A stretch of DNA of 64,000 nucleotides, from NCBI GenBank assembly GCA_963678705.1, contig OY783206.1:26361807-26425806 (forward strand), given 5' to 3'. This DNA is from Panorpa germanica. Its lineage: Eukaryota > Arthropoda > Insecta > Mecoptera > Panorpidae. Below are positions 10,302 through 25,300 of the stretch, piece after piece. The translations under genes and the position numbers were made by a program. Positions within the stretch are counted from its first letter, which is position 1; every line of letters starts with the position of its first letter. Below the pieces are notes generated by a model that was not told the DNA's origin, searched no databases, and saw only the letters and a list, made by a program, of their open reading frames with translations.

Positions 10302-13300
10302 TTAATTTAAACTCGAAAAGATAATGAATTTTATTTTAGTTATTACATAATGTTTTTTTCCAAGAACTTCTCGCAACAAGATAACGACATGTCTCCTCCC
10401 TAGAGTGCTGTTCCATCTGGACCACGCGAAATTGTGAGTAGCTGCAAAGAGACCCATTGTGTAGGCCAGATGCTTCTCCATCGGCATCTGCTTCTCGCAG
10501 TGACCTGGAAAATGTAGCATTATCAAAGCAGAAGCAGTTATGTTTAACTTTAAGAAGAAGATAGACGAATTGTTGAAAGGTTGGAAGGGATTGGGGAGAT
10601 GGGATCGAAAAACCGGGGGTTAGAAGACATAAAGAAGGAACAAGGGAAGAAGAATAAAGATGTATCATTAGTTTTATGTTTACGCGGATAAACAGTAATT
10701 TTGCTATTCTGCTAACCACGCAGTTCCTAGCTAGGCAATTTTGCTGCTCAATAAGTCATATTATTTTACAGTTTAAAGATATTTAGTAAGGAAAAAGAAA
10801 GTTAACATGCAATATAAAGTGTGAGCGCAAGGATTTAAAGGACTAACCTTCAATATAACAAAATGCATCATGATCCGGAAAGATGTCAACTCCAGCATCT
10901 CGTAGGTACTGCAACACAACACATAAGTCATTTACCAACTACAATAACTGTAGGGCCGCCTTAATATTCATGGGCAGCTGATCTTAGCAAGCGAACGTCA
11001 AATTTGGGAAAAGGTATTTTTTCTCAAAAGTACATTTTCAGATACGGTGTCCACAGAGGCGTAAGTTTTCATTTAGGGGCCCCTTTAGTAAATAATGAAA
11101 TATATTTTTGGGAACTTCTTCTCCCCCGATTCATACATTTATAAATTGCAAACTGCAAACTAAGATTACCATTTATCCAAATAAGATATTTAACTATATG
11201 GTCCATATAACTATTAATACATTGACATTATTAAATTGAAATAAGTTTTTGTTACTGAATAATTTTAGTTCATAGAAGACCCATACTTGTGTGGGGGCGC
11301 TGAAAAGTACAATGGCGTGGTACGAAAGATTGGACATTGAGTAATGGATCCTGGTACATCCTAATGTTCCCTATGTTTATAATAATGGCAATGACTCAAA
11401 CCCGACGTTTCCGTTTGCTTACTGCTCAGCATACGAATTAATCAAATTACCTGTATCATTAAATTCAAAGTGAACATTTTGTTGTAGTATTTCTTCAAGA
11501 CGTCAGAAGGAGTACCCTAGGAAGTAATAAAAGATTTAAGAAATGCATAAATCTAACAGCATGATAACTCCTAAAGACTTACTCTCGCTATCAGTATCTT
11601 GAAGCCATCTTTGCTGATGTGAAAGTCGATTGCCACAATTGCAGCAGTTATTGTAAACAGGATTCCACTTCTGCAAAAACATATTTGACTTTATTATGGT
11701 ATTAATAAAAAAGCACTTTCAATGGCGCAGTAGCAAATTCAACTTGACCAAATATGACAGAATTTAAATAGGATAGCTTGTAAATACAAGCATTACACAT
11801 AAATATGTGTAAACATTCAATCACGTAATTACATATCAATCTGTACGAACCTAGACTTAACCCTATTCTAACATTTCAATAATTCAAAAATATATTTTTA
11901 TACTCATCCCAATCAATTCTTGCTCTCTGCTTCTCCATGTTTCTCACCCAGTAAACATTTTGGAGTCACTTTGCCATCATATTGAAGATGCGTATGATTG
12001 TTTTGTCATAAAGAGTTCATTTACAGTTTAATTTCTCACAGTCGTTCATAGGAAATGTCTATTTTATCGGCTACAAATGGCGAAACCACTGTCGAAATAC
12101 AAATGAAGATAAAGTTCATGAAAGTTTGTGATGAAACGTCACAAAATAGAACGCTTCCACATCCTCTTTTTCATTATTCCTCCCATTTTTGGAGCACCAT
12201 TATTTTTCTTTTCTCCACATTCTATTTCGCTTTTTTTATTTAAATATATCTCCAAGTTCCTCATCCAAATCCTTTATATTTCCTCAATTTCTTTTCCTGT
12301 TCTCACCACGAGCATTAACCGTCCCCCTAAGCTAGTGTCCATATTTTCCTTGCTTTTTCAATCACTTTCCACTCACTTATTACACATTACCCATAATTGC
12401 CAATTGTTGACTAAACTGTTATAACCTAACTTTTGTTTTATTTAAACGAATATTTGTAATATTTTAAAAATAAGTGTGGACGAGGTTTGTCGGATGATTA
12501 ACGAAAGAAGTTGTCATGTCAATTTGATTTAGTCTGTGTAGATGTGTGTGGCGTAATGTTCAACTATAATACTTTGAAATGAGCTAGAACTATCTTAGTA
12601 CTAACCCCGTTTCATCCGGTCTGCAGTCCCAGTTCTGGAATGGCAGATTTAGATACCGTTGAGCTGCTAGGCCAAGGATTCCTACAAATTCAATTATACG
12701 AGTATATCTATGATGTACGAAACATGTTCAAAAAGTAGCGGGAATTTGTAATGTTAGTAATTACTATATATCTATTAATGAGAGATGGGCGGTGCTCCCA
12801 AAATATTTATTATGAATTTGTCAAATTATTTCTTTACTGAGATTGCCCGCTTGGAACCCGTTGTGGTTTTGCCCCGTTATATCCCCATTAGTATCCCAAT
12901 GGGATAACCTGGTTGGGTACCAATTGGCTTTACAAAATATGTGATAGTTTGGTATAATTACCCAGCTTGCTGCTTCTGAACGTGATCATCTGCTTCTCCT
13001 CATTATATTTCAAATCGTGAATGTACTTTGAAGTCCATTTTCCCTTTTTAGAGAACTTCTCTCGTGGCTCGGAATCTACAACAGGAGTGTATTCTCGAAG
13101 ATCCGGCAGTATTTCAGTCTTTTGAACTTTTTCCTTATCGCCTTCAGCTTCCTCTTCATCTTCTTTATCCGTCATGTCTTCCTCTTCGTCTTCATCCTCA
13201 TCTTCCATTGCTTTTGATTGTGCTAGCAGCACTGATTTCCTAATGGCATGCGGCACAAATTCTTTTTCTTCCCATAGAGCAACAATGGGGGGCTCGAACC

Positions 13301-16300
13301 ATAGGACATTATCTGGTAAGCTGAAAAGAACAGATACTCAGTTATATGTACGAATTATTATCGGTACTTCATATCCGGGAACACCTTTTTAGCGTGAAAT
13401 TAGAAAATTAATCTTTGCCTTCATGTACCACACTACATGAAGTTACAAATCACGTTATGTTCTTAGATGTATAAAAGAAAACAAATTATTGAAGCTTCCG
13501 TTTCCCACTTAATTCCCTGCCCCGCGGCACAGAGCGTTAAATCTTATTTATATTACGCAACGCTATTTATTAATTTTATAATATTAATACTTTATGTGTT
13601 GTTTCAGACAGCTGTCAGACAACTATCTCTTATCATCTCCTTTTCACTTTCCCAATTATTTATATTATTAATAACGACGGTAACCAATAAATGTAATTTT
13701 CCAAAAAAAGTTAAAGAGAAAGAAAATTAATTTTTTAAATGAAAATGTGAAACTTTCACTGAAATACAATTTTCTAATTGGAATCATTGAATAACCATTT
13801 AGCCATAGTCAATTTGCAGGCAATTTTACTTTTAATAATGGAATTAGGTTCGTGGTTTTTGAAAATACCACAATGTGGGTCACGGTGCTTCCTAAATATA
13901 CCTATGCAGCATTGATTCTACCAGCGGATTTTATTGACTACAGTTAATTTTAAAAAGTTTTTTGACGAAAAATGTTTTAGAACAAAAACTTACACCACTG
14001 TTATGAGAGGCAGACTTTCCAACTTTTGCTCCATCTTTCTCATTTCAGCTTCGATTTGTTCCGGAGTTCTAGTCTCGCCCGGTAGTGGTGGGGGAGGCTC
14101 TTCAAAAGGCGCGTAAAAGTAAACACCCTGCAGTTCTTTGGGCAGGTACACTAGAAGTACAAACATCTCGTTAGCAGCACCACTTAATAATACGACGTAA
14201 TTAGACTTGGATCAAGCAGTCTTGTGTGTTGGATGCAATTTCTTTTATGTTATTTTAAACTTCCCGCGTACTGCGACGTTGCCAAATCGAAATCTTCTAG
14301 TCATAACATTATAACATTTTGAAAAGTAGCTCAATTTAAACTTATTTAATGAAAAAACCGAATACTGCATACTGTAGTTTCTTTACAGTACGATAGTTGT
14401 CATATTCTCAATGATTATAATTTTTTCAAAATGATCGTGAGAAATATCACAAAAATACCGATTCAACATAGGTCGGTGTAGGTTTCATGTGAAAATGCAG
14501 AGTTTTCCAGCAATTTCTATAAATTTAATACCGCAAGTGTATAATTCTAGGTAAGGATTTAGAATTGTCATCCTATTACTAAGTATATGTTTAATAAAAC
14601 AACCCTTCTATCATAGAAAATTTAACTTTATTATAAAAAGATATAATAAAGTTGTAAAATTACATTCTCTACTTTCAAAATTAACGCTGTCTTACAGAAT
14701 GAGAGACACGCGGTGTCAAAATGTGGAACCAAATATTATGAAGAGATATTTTAGCAATGAGTACAATAGAAAACACTAATAAAGAAACATAGAAAACAAC
14801 ACTATGGGTCTATTGCTAAATTCAGACAATTGCTCTCGACGTTATCCCTCCTTCCCGATTCTTCCATTTATGTTTGTTATTAGATGTTTCTACAACGTAT
14901 ATCTTTTAAGGCATTCATGTACCTTACTTTATCATCATTAATATTTGCCATCTTTGTGCTTGTTAACTTTTAAATATAATAAAATAATAAAATTTTAAAA
15001 CTCGTCAATCTTCATCTAAAATACTTACTTTCAAACTACATAAATTACATAAAGAACAAGAGCCTCGTAATGACTAAGTTCACTTAGCTAAGCTCTTACT
15101 TACACGAGAAACTGAGTGCGCAGAAAACTGAGTACGTGACGTCACATGCAGCATGACACCACGTGATCAGGATTACTCCTACGACCATTTTTAAATCGTA
15201 GAAAGAATATTCTGATCGTAATTTTGATGGCAGAAAAAAAAGGAAAATTAGAAAAGTTTTATTTGATAAATTTTAGTCACAATATTTTATACTATTTTAC
15301 AATATTTACAACAGTTTTGTATTAAAAGGTACATGTAGATTTAACAAATTAACCTAATTCATATAAATATAATTTCATCAAATACATATTATATAAAAAC
15401 TATCAATAAACTTAAAATATACATTTCTTATTTCTTCCTGTTTTTTTTTTCTTGTCTTTTTTCATTCAATTTATTTAACGTCGCACTATTTTCGATGCTG
15501 AGTTATATCATCGAAGATGATCACTTTTTAACCAATTTGTGGCTAACGTCATTTGCAATGGACACTAACTTTGGGGTTTGTAATAACAAAGCATCATTCT
15601 GATTCATTGTTTTAATATTTAATTGTCGTTTTAATTTAATCTATATTCCATGTGTTTTAATTTAGTTGGTGTGCATGCGTTGTTAGTAATATGAATTTGG
15701 CAGTTCGACAGTGTTGAACAAAATTGTATGTGGAATAATTAAAATTGCCGTTTTGAATAACAATTATCCATAGAAATTGTTTTTACTTCTTTATTTTTGA
15801 CAAACTGACATTGAACTTCGTTTAAAAATAAATCAAAATGCATTTTGACAGATTGTCACATTTTGTAGGTTATAATATAGTTTTTAAATTTAGGACCTCG
15901 TAAGGTTTCTAAAAAAAACGTAAATTAAAATCTTAATAAAAAATGATACAGGAATGACACTACGCATACAATTTAAATTAAATACAAAATTAAAACAGTG
16001 AATGGGAATAATACTTTATACAATTTAAATTAAATTCAAAATTAACACGGTGATGTTGCCCAATTATTCATGTTCATAGTATTTATGTATGTAGGTTATA
16101 AACTTGGAGTGAAAGTAATTTTTTAATTAATATCAATAAGTATATCGAAAACGACATCTGATCTTAAATTAAAATAGTTGCTTGGAATGATATTTTAGAA
16201 TAATGTCACAATGGTTTGAATATATGCTAAAAATCTTATTTGATTTGGTTTGAATCTTGTTAAGTTCATATTCATATACATTGTAGTCACTGAACAAGTA

Positions 16301-19300
16301 TTCATGTGATAAAAAGTAAAAAGTGAAAAGATAAATGTGCAGGTATTAAAGGGTGGCAGTGAAGCAAAGAGGTGAATGGCAATGATAGAAAGAAGCAGCG
16401 AGGAAGGGCAGAGTAGATACAGGAGAAGGAGTAGCAGGAAGAGAGAAGTCGTAGGATTTCAATTTATCTGCTTTGTTTGTATTTTTCTTTTGAAATGAGT
16501 GATAATGGGTAGGTAGTATATAATTAAGCACATATGTAATTTAATGATTTAAGGCGAAAGAATGTAGTGCCCAATGGCAGAGACATTATAATAAAATAAT
16601 AAAAATTTTACACAATGTTTGGTGCTTACGGTGCTGACCTATGAACGCATAACTTTACTTTTTTACTGAATTCCTTGCAACGACAATCATTTACCTAGCC
16701 TTACATTTACATCTAAACGTATCTACTATATAAATATTATGTAAATACTACATCTAAGGGCCTTATTTTGTAATTTTTTCTTTGTCATGCGTCATGAACT
16801 GGACTAGTGTGATCAATTTACTTTTTTAATTCATGACGGAAGACATCAAAGAAAAAGTTACAAGATAAGGCCATAGGTTCTGTCGCAGGCGTAGGAATCT
16901 GTTACATTTATAATATTGATTACAAACTGTGCAACTACTTGCAAGACAGATCTTCCAAGCTGCGGACAGTTACTTATAACCTTGTACTACTTGAAAAACT
17001 GAACCTATTTACACAATGTACATCGAACTGTTTCATAATACAGTTTCTTATTTTGTTGTAACAACCGTTACACATCTGTCACTGTTTGTGTTTCACTTTC
17101 AGACAGTCGCTCATTCACTTTTATGGCCCTTTTCAACCTTTTCCAAAATATCTTTCTGCTGTCTATTGTAGTGTCCTTTTTTGGCCAAACGATGTAAGTT
17201 TTTGTCATCATTAGATATTGCAACGTTTTTGGACGTTTTCTTTTTGGTATTTCTTGTAGCAAAACTAAAATTAGTTGGTCTCTTCTGGTCTCCAAAAGTC
17301 TGCAACAAATAATAAGTTAAATTTTGTGCTTTAGTTTGAGTTTATATTTATTTTCTCTATTAGATTAAAGAAGATCCCAGTACCACTGTAGTAACAATAT
17401 TATATTACTTATTACTTTTTTCAAGCGTATGAAAAATAATTTTAAAAGTTATAATTAATATTACACTACAAATTTAAAAAAAATTGAATGGGCTTGTGTC
17501 CTCATTTTTTAGTGGTCGATTTTTCAATTGTTGATTGAAATTGATGTTAATAAATATGTATTGGCGTGTCTATTTTATTAAATATCTAAATATTGACGGA
17601 GATATAGCAATTAAAAATTTGAATTGTAATTTTAGCGCAAGAAAGGGTCGGCCATATTTGTATGACGTGAAATGCATTTTAACGTCAGTTATTTGTTGGG
17701 TAGTTAAATAATTAAGTCAAGTCAAAGAATAATAAGTTTTTATTTTATTTAACCCTGCTAAGGCAGACATAATATTAGAATTTTATTGTTCCCTGAAATA
17801 GCTGTAATATAGCAGAGATTTATGAGCTGTAACGTTAGTAACCTTACACAAGAATTGTGATGTCACATACACTTGGAATGTGTACAACGTTGAATCCCTT
17901 TAATAATTAAAGAGACAAAATGACTTTTTTAATTGTTAATATCTCTTAACATATAAGGAGTTATTAAAAAATAATTGAACATTTGAAGTTCTAGTAACCC
18001 ACTTTATCAATATATAGTACACTTTTATAGAAATTAAAACATAGGATACAAGCCCATTACTGTAAATTCAACTGACAAAAAATAAGATATTCTAAATTGC
18101 TTAGGCACATTTGAGACCCCCAGAGTACATAACCTGAAAACTTAACCCTAAAGCGTTTCGAATATTCGCGGTTACTCATGCGTAGATTAACTGTGCAAGC
18201 GAGGTTGCCCAATCTTACATCGTATTTTGAACAGCGGAAATGACGGATGATTGTGTTTAATGATGCGATTTTTTATAAAAATGTAAATTATTTTTGTTAT
18301 TTCTTCGGGAACATACTATTTTTATTATTTTAATCGAAAGCTTGATGTTTTCTGAACCATATTCAATTGAAATAATAATTTTCTCCATTAGATACTTACA
18401 TGAAATTTCCAATTAAATACAAAAGTTAATGAATCCTAATATACTTGTACGTGAAATTTCCATTTTTTGAAACTAATTATTTTTTTCCTTAAAAGTTTCG
18501 GAAACCTACTCTTATTTAATTTTTTTTTATTAATTATTGATTATAGTAGAACAAATTGACAAAGTTTTCAGCAGTTTTTCATTTTTTACTAGTTCACGAG
18601 GATCTCCTTAATTGGGCTAGGATTAGTTTTTTTGGTTGAGTGTTATGCATTTTTATAGAAATACTAGCTGACCAGACAGACATTGTCCTTTTCCAAATTT
18701 TAATATATGGAATGTTAGTTTTGTGTGCTTGTTATTTATGGATGATACCGGGAATTCCCGGTAAGTTTGATTTCAATGATTACGATCTTGAAAACAAAAA
18801 TAAGTCGATTGTTTCAATAGTACTCACCGATGCTGCGCCAAGTGCATCTCAAATTGACACCATTGACTTTGAAGGAACTCTTCGGAGATGACCAGCAGCA
18901 GGATCTTGGATCTGTCCATACAACTAACGATGTTCTCAAGGATGCTGAGACCCACCTATCGACAAATACGAACAAGGTAATTTAATCGGTGTAGCTGAAC
19001 GATAGGGATTGGTTATTACTACAAATTAATAATTAGGTAGAAGAGATTTACAACTGTCTCGAACAACAAAGTCAATTTAATACTGTGACGTCAAAGATAC
19101 ATGTAAAAAATAAATTCAATCAAAGTGAAATTTTGGAATCTTTAAAAAATAATAACCGAATAGAGAGCAAATGATTTGAACATTTGAACAAGGAATAGAG
19201 CCCTTGAATCGCTAAATCTTGTTCTGCGTTATCGCTTATCGGAATGAAGCGTTATCTAGTGATAGTGCGCGCCCTTGACTTGTCAGAACCAGCAAGGTGA

Positions 19301-22300
19301 CACGTTATGTGAAGTGAACAATGTATTCTACAGACCAGAAATGTGCAATGGTTTAACTATTTTTAAATTCTTTAATTTCAGTCTATTCAAAGCGAGTATT
19401 ATTCAAAGGGGGAGAAGTGACTGCGACGGCAGCTAAGACAATGGCAAGGTTGAAGCATAAGCTACTCTGCCAGAAACATGTATTTAGTAAATAAGCATAT
19501 GTAATGACAATATAGCACAGAAGGAAGGAGGCAGAGATGAATTGAAGACGAAAGAAAGAGAGGGAGAAAGTAGGATGATATAAAAGAGTTGAATATGACA
19601 AAAGAGAGTTAATGAAGGATAAAAGAACTCAAAGTACTAGTTATATTTGAAGCATATTTCATAAAGTTTAATTAAATTTATTTTAAATTATCTTAGGACA
19701 AGATTATCTATACTGCGATTCGATTGTGATATATGCCCATGTGTTGCTGTATTGTAATTAAACAGTAGAGAAATAATAAAAAACATATATGATGTAAAAG
19801 TTACCTGAAAATCTCTTTCATGTAAACAGATTCTAATTCCAACACCATCTTCAATATTTGGCAGTAATTCGTCTATAATCCAAGGCCGGTTTTCATCACA
19901 ATAACTCACAAACAAATCGTAGTTAAATTCATGTTCAAAGTTCATGACCTTCTTCTTCGCATCCTTGTCTAAAAAGCTTAAAATCGTCGCGTTTTTAAAG
20001 AGAACAAAAAAGTATTTAAAGAAATACCATTTCCAGTAGATGAACATAATGATAATCAGAATAAGAACAATAGCTCCAGTTGTCGAGAAGAAGATGATGC
20101 TAGCCATATTTATGACATCCTCCGGCAAGATTAATGTTCTCTCGCAATTGTCCAGTTCAGAGAAGAAGAGTTCATCGCTTGTTGATGAATTAATACACTT
20201 GTAATCGTTTGTCTGGAAGTCTAATAACTGAAAAGTAAAGTTTAAGGATTGACTCCCTGCGAATATTTCATCAATGATGTCGTTCAATGTTCTATTGGAT
20301 CTCTCTCTCCGTAAGAAAGAACCGGACGAGTGGCTTGGCGAGAACTTATAGAACAATCTCGTTAAATTCATGGCGTACGTTGTTATGTTTATCCTGCTAC
20401 TTGGCAGAGTGCTTAAATACGATCTCTCTATTCTTCTGTCCACGTCATAAACGCCGACTTCTTCAAATGCAGGAGTGTAGGCATTTCTCGACATGTCGCC
20501 CACTACAATGTCGTTAATTTCGTCGTCAATGTTCGGCAGGTCCAATGTGCAGTTCACAGGTCTTGTGTTGCGTGTAGCAACGTCAAAAAATTCTCGCAAA
20601 TTGCAGCTGCAAACGAAATTGTTCGCTCCCATCGAAAGATACCTCAAATTATCAAAGTCATTTAGCATTTCTACCGTCATGTAGTTTATGTTGTTTTGAC
20701 GTAAATTTAGAATTCGGAGGTTTAGGTTGTTGTAAAACACGCTGTAGTACCAGTTGTTGATGTGGTTGTCCGACAAATCAATGATTTCTAAATTTAGAAG
20801 ATTTCTAAAAGTTGAATTGTTTAAAACGTTGATATTGTTTCCACTTAGGTTCAAAATTCGAAGAGAAGTTAAATTTTGAACCCATTCGATATTCTTGATA
20901 GCAGAATTCTTGTAGAACAAGACTTCCAAACTTCCATCAAGACCGTTTAACGCGTCCGATGACATGTGTGTCGCGGTGCTAGGATTTCCCGATAAATCCA
21001 ACACTCTTAGGTTGGTGTTTTTAAACATGGAGCTCTCTAATAGTGGCATCCCTGTATAGCACAGAGACAGTTGCTTTAAACTCTTTCCTAACGTTCCAAA
21101 TACTTGAGCACTTGTAGCAGAAATCTTTGTTCTGGAAAAGTCTATGAATCGAATGTTGGACAAATTCTCAAAGGTGTCGTCCTTGATTTGTAAGCCGCTA
21201 ATGAATTTCTCGTAAGGATTGTAATTAGACGACGTGTCTTCGTAGAAGTAGTCGTTTGAGCTCAAGTCCAGGTGAATGAGGTTGGGGATCGGTGCAAACA
21301 TATCAGCGGATATTTGAGTGATTCTGTTGTTGGACATGTACAGTTTTTCAAGCTTTGGCATAACGTCGAAAGTTTTGTAGTAGATGTAGGATATTGAACA
21401 GTTTCGTAAATCGAGTTCTAGCAATTCGGGGAGCATCGGAAATCGCGCCCAATCGTCTGTAAAAGTAAAAAATTGTCATGAGACTGAGTCATCCTTAATT
21501 ATTGATATTTTAAATTTAAGCTAGCAAGACTTAGGCCCGATTGGCGTATTGGTCTGAAATGCCCAAGACTATTGGGATGAGACAACGTATCCGAGTAAGA
21601 TACCTCGTGTTATGAATTAGACGGGGACCGGAATCAGTATTGTTGTGCTGCATTTAATAAATAAAATATGTGAGACTTACAGGGCTCGGGTTTTATGATG
21701 GTGGACGTGTAGAAGTTGTTGCCTAACAGGGAGATGTACTTCACCGTAGAATTGATGATGACCAGCACAGAATTTGGTACCCGAGTTAATCCAATCTGAA
21801 AAAAGAGAGATATTATGGCTAAGTTATCTTTAGAAATAGATATAATATGAAGCGCCTCCTGCGGGTTAAGCACAACGAGTGGCTTTTTCCAAACGAGACT
21901 GTCGCTACTAGAAACAAACGAACAATGCGCCAAACTATAACATCCAACTATTAGACTATCCGCCTTTTTCGACTGACGTGGCACCATGTGACCTTTATCT
22001 CTTTCCCAAGGATAATTAGGCATTAAAAGAAAGGAAGGAAGATTTGCAACCGATAAAGTTGTGAAAGAAAAACCGGCACGCCTCATGAACGAGCTCACAA
22101 AGGAAGGCTTCCAGCACTGTTTCGAACAATAGAAAATTCGCATCGAGCGGTGAAGGGATAGAGGAAGAGTGCACATTAAAGAGGATAGTACATTTAAGCC
22201 ACATGTGTTGGTAAGTACCTTAATTTTCTAATTATTGTGTCCACTACTAAATTCATCAAGGTCGCTTTGAATATTTTATTGAAGTATTTGGTAATATCGA

Positions 22301-25300
22301 TTTTTTAAATTTTAAAATTCATCAAAAACTTGGCACAGAGATTGTTATTTAACATTCGAAATTCAGTTTTATGGCTTAACTTTATCAGTACCTCTGATAA
22401 TCAGCTATAAGTAAATACAAAATACGAGTAGGTCAGTTATATGTTATCTGTAGAATAATAAGTTATACTCGCTAAACACAAAACACACATTTAAATATTT
22501 ATCTAATTTATCTATTTATCTCCCGTATTACCCAATACCGGATTCACATCAGTAGTTTCGTACGCGGCCAAATTAGACGTGTTTTATTAGGGTCTTTTTT
22601 TTATTTACAAAGAATATTACAAATAAGATGTTGCTTATAAAGAACTAGCGTTTACTCCCGTCGATTCTATTTTCAAATTTAAATATATATTTTCATATAA
22701 ACTGACTATGAAAGAAATATGTTCATTTCAACAAAATATAATATTTTTTAAATTTTCAAAATTTATGTATTTATTTTCAAAATATGGGAATATTTTTTTC
22801 GATTTCTAAATTAGGTACCATAGTTAGCTTATTTATCAAATTTCAACTTTCTATCTTTTACGAATTAAAAGTTATACAGCAAAAACTGAATATTCTTTTT
22901 CTTTATTCGTTTCCAGGAAATTCTATGCAAAAAGTTCAAATTTTGGCTTGTGTGTAATAACTGCGCATCTAATTAATAAAAAAGAAATTGTGCTAGAAAG
23001 CTAAATTTTTGTGTATAGGTTAAATTTTGGTACCTAATTTACACTTAGAAAATATTTTATATTTATAGTTTTCGTGTAAGAAAGACAGTTTTACTACATT
23101 TAACTTTTGTACTAGGAAGTATAGCTACTACGACTTAACTGATTATTAATAGTAATGTTAGTAAAGCTTACATGTGCTAAACTGAGGTAGAGGATGCCAA
23201 CGTTGTTGAATTCGGTGAGGTTCTTCAAGTCCCGCTTTAATAAATCTTCATCGTTAGCTTTGTTGGAAAAGTCCACGTGGAAATCCAGTCCTGTTAATTC
23301 TGAAAATAACATTTTTCTTAGTTAACCTTTTAATGAAACAGTACACTACCAACAGAAAACTAAACTTAACCGATAAGGGTGCAGTTGTCGTGCTTGCGTA
23401 CAATGGACAAATGATATACAATGCATATTTATACAATACGAAATAATTTAAATATTATAAAATATAAAATACATAGATTTGCATTTAAAATAAACGAAGA
23501 ATATGCCAAACCGTGGTTTACGCACGTGGATCAGTCGTTTCAATTCGTACCCGATCGTAAGAATTCGTGTTCGTGTACCTAGTAAAGTAAAACATATATG
23601 TAGATTTAGATATTTCATTTTGTGTGCCGCCTTGCATTGTATCCCCTCTACTAAGAAAGCACTTGATCTCGAAAGGAGAGAGATTGCCGAGAATGTACGC
23701 TGCACTGTCTTTTGGCCTTTACAGTGGTTTTAGGAACGCAATTTTTGTAATTTTCAAAACTATGTAAAAATCTGAATTTAAAATCACATAAACCATTGCT
23801 TTTTAATGGGAAAAAATACCGTTCAAACAAAGCAAAGGCTTGAGAAGTGTTATTAGGACTCGATAGATTTTCTCATTATTAAGCAATACTTTAATAACAT
23901 GCGAAATTTAGATTTTTCAGTACTTTTGCTTAAAACACATGAATGTTTAGTCCAAATCACGATAGTTCGGCGGCGAGTTATACTTAAAAGAGGTTCTGAG
24001 AGCGGTATAAATCTATATTACGATAATGAATTTAATCTTATTCGTTTCTATATACATTATAGAAAAGTAAGTGAGTCAGTGCTTTTTAGTTATATCGGCA
24101 GTTTATACCTTACAACTTGTATTAAGTATGAGTCGCCGCCGAACTCTCGTAATTTGAACTATATCTGATTTATATCCATTTGTTCAAATATTAACGTCAT
24201 TTTTAACCTCTTCAGCATTAAGCCAGAACAAATTTTCGATAAAACGAATATTTCACATCTACAATTTAGCACTGTGATGATTTCCAAAAGGAAACTCACC
24301 TAGAACCTTATACAACATATTTATGAATTTCATTTATAAGTTTTTATTAATATCAATTTCTTTTATTCATACTTCCCGCGAACTTGTCCGTTATAACGGG
24401 GTTCTACTGTATTTTTTCTTACTTCAAAAACTGTGATATGATGTTTTTATATACTAGTAATCAATAACAAAGAGAGTGGCGAAATTATACTTGATAAAAT
24501 AGGCCATAGGAACATTGGACTTACCACTGACTCTGAGAGAGCCATCATGCGTGATCCACCGGTTCAAATATTGATTGGCCGGGCCCAATAAACAAGAGGT
24601 AGTTTGCTCTTCCTCGCTGCTGAGGTACAAAAGGTCCTGGTTAGTTATTGTCCTTCGAACGATATCTCTTGCTCCTTCCAGTTGGCTGAAGTTCAAATTT
24701 AAACATAATCCCAAGGCGTGGCCCATGTACAATAGTGTAAACAGACCATTTCGTTTCCACTGCATACTCGTACGTCTGCAAAGAAAGCCTGGCGAGATTA
24801 ATTTACTGACGTCATTTCAAATAGTAGTGTAAGATTATTTTTAATTTTTGATGAACTATACGAGGTGTAGCTGTAACATAATGAAACTGATACTACTACA
24901 GACGAATTACGCATGCAGTTAAGTTGTGCGACCGACAGTTGTGTAGTGTAAACCCTTTTTTTTCGATTACCGCCGCTCACGTGTCTGTAGACATATTAGT
25001 CTGGCAGTAGTCTTTTGCTTTGCCGGAAAAATGATAAAAGAAGTGTCAAATCGATAAAAAAAGCATATTTTCGATAATGCTTCTTAACGACAAAGATGGT
25101 ATATAATTATTTCTATAATTACTACATTATAAAATAACATATGAAGAATACTTTGTGAAATTTTTATAAATAAATATCAAGAAATGAGGCATTGACAGCG
25201 AATCTCCGCAAACGTCACAAAAAAAGTAACATTGCGGTGCCACTCATAACTTATCACTGAATTATTTGAAATCGAAAAACCATAATGATTTCATTAGTTG

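Larger units (their letters stand above)
14151..17067. other. Intron 18 of the DNAI7-like gene, 3' part; no further exon seen
   Basis: The stretch between the dynein exon at 13994-14150 and the last Toll exon holds a family A MITE (about 15590-16020) and a dispersed repeat (about 16335-16600). Otherwise it is AT-rich noncoding sequence. Confidence 0.5.
17068..24775 (-). other. Exon map of the Toll-like receptor gene
   Basis: Exons in transcription order: 24775-24525 (10 nt of 5' UTR, then ATG at 24765), 23299-23172, 21795-21681, 21456-19805, 18955-18828, 17299-17068. Junction phases 1, 0, 1, 0 and 2 each rebuild a sensible codon (G|AA, CAT|ATT, T|AC, CAG|GTG, CG|A). The TIR domain is split over the last three exons. 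The acceptor TTTGCAG before 24775 implies a noncoding 5' exon further upstream. The stop is TAA at 17070-17068. Confidence 0.88.

Noticed and set aside
12055..12424. Two overlapping plus frames in a pyrimidine-rich stretch
   Set aside because: Low-complexity, hydrophobic and without family resemblance; inside a DNAI7 intron.
13174..13392. Plus frame beginning with a serine run
   Set aside because: It is the antisense shadow of the acidic stretch in DNAI7 exon 20.
19383..19601. Minus frame with FWQSSLCFNLA, at first sight a TIR box
   Set aside because: The true middle TIR exon is at 18828-18955 with matching phases on both sides; this frame has no fitting splice sites.
21634..22176. A 180-codon minus frame
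   Set aside because: Only its 21681-21795 part is coding (a Toll exon); the rest is intron sequence that happens to be open.
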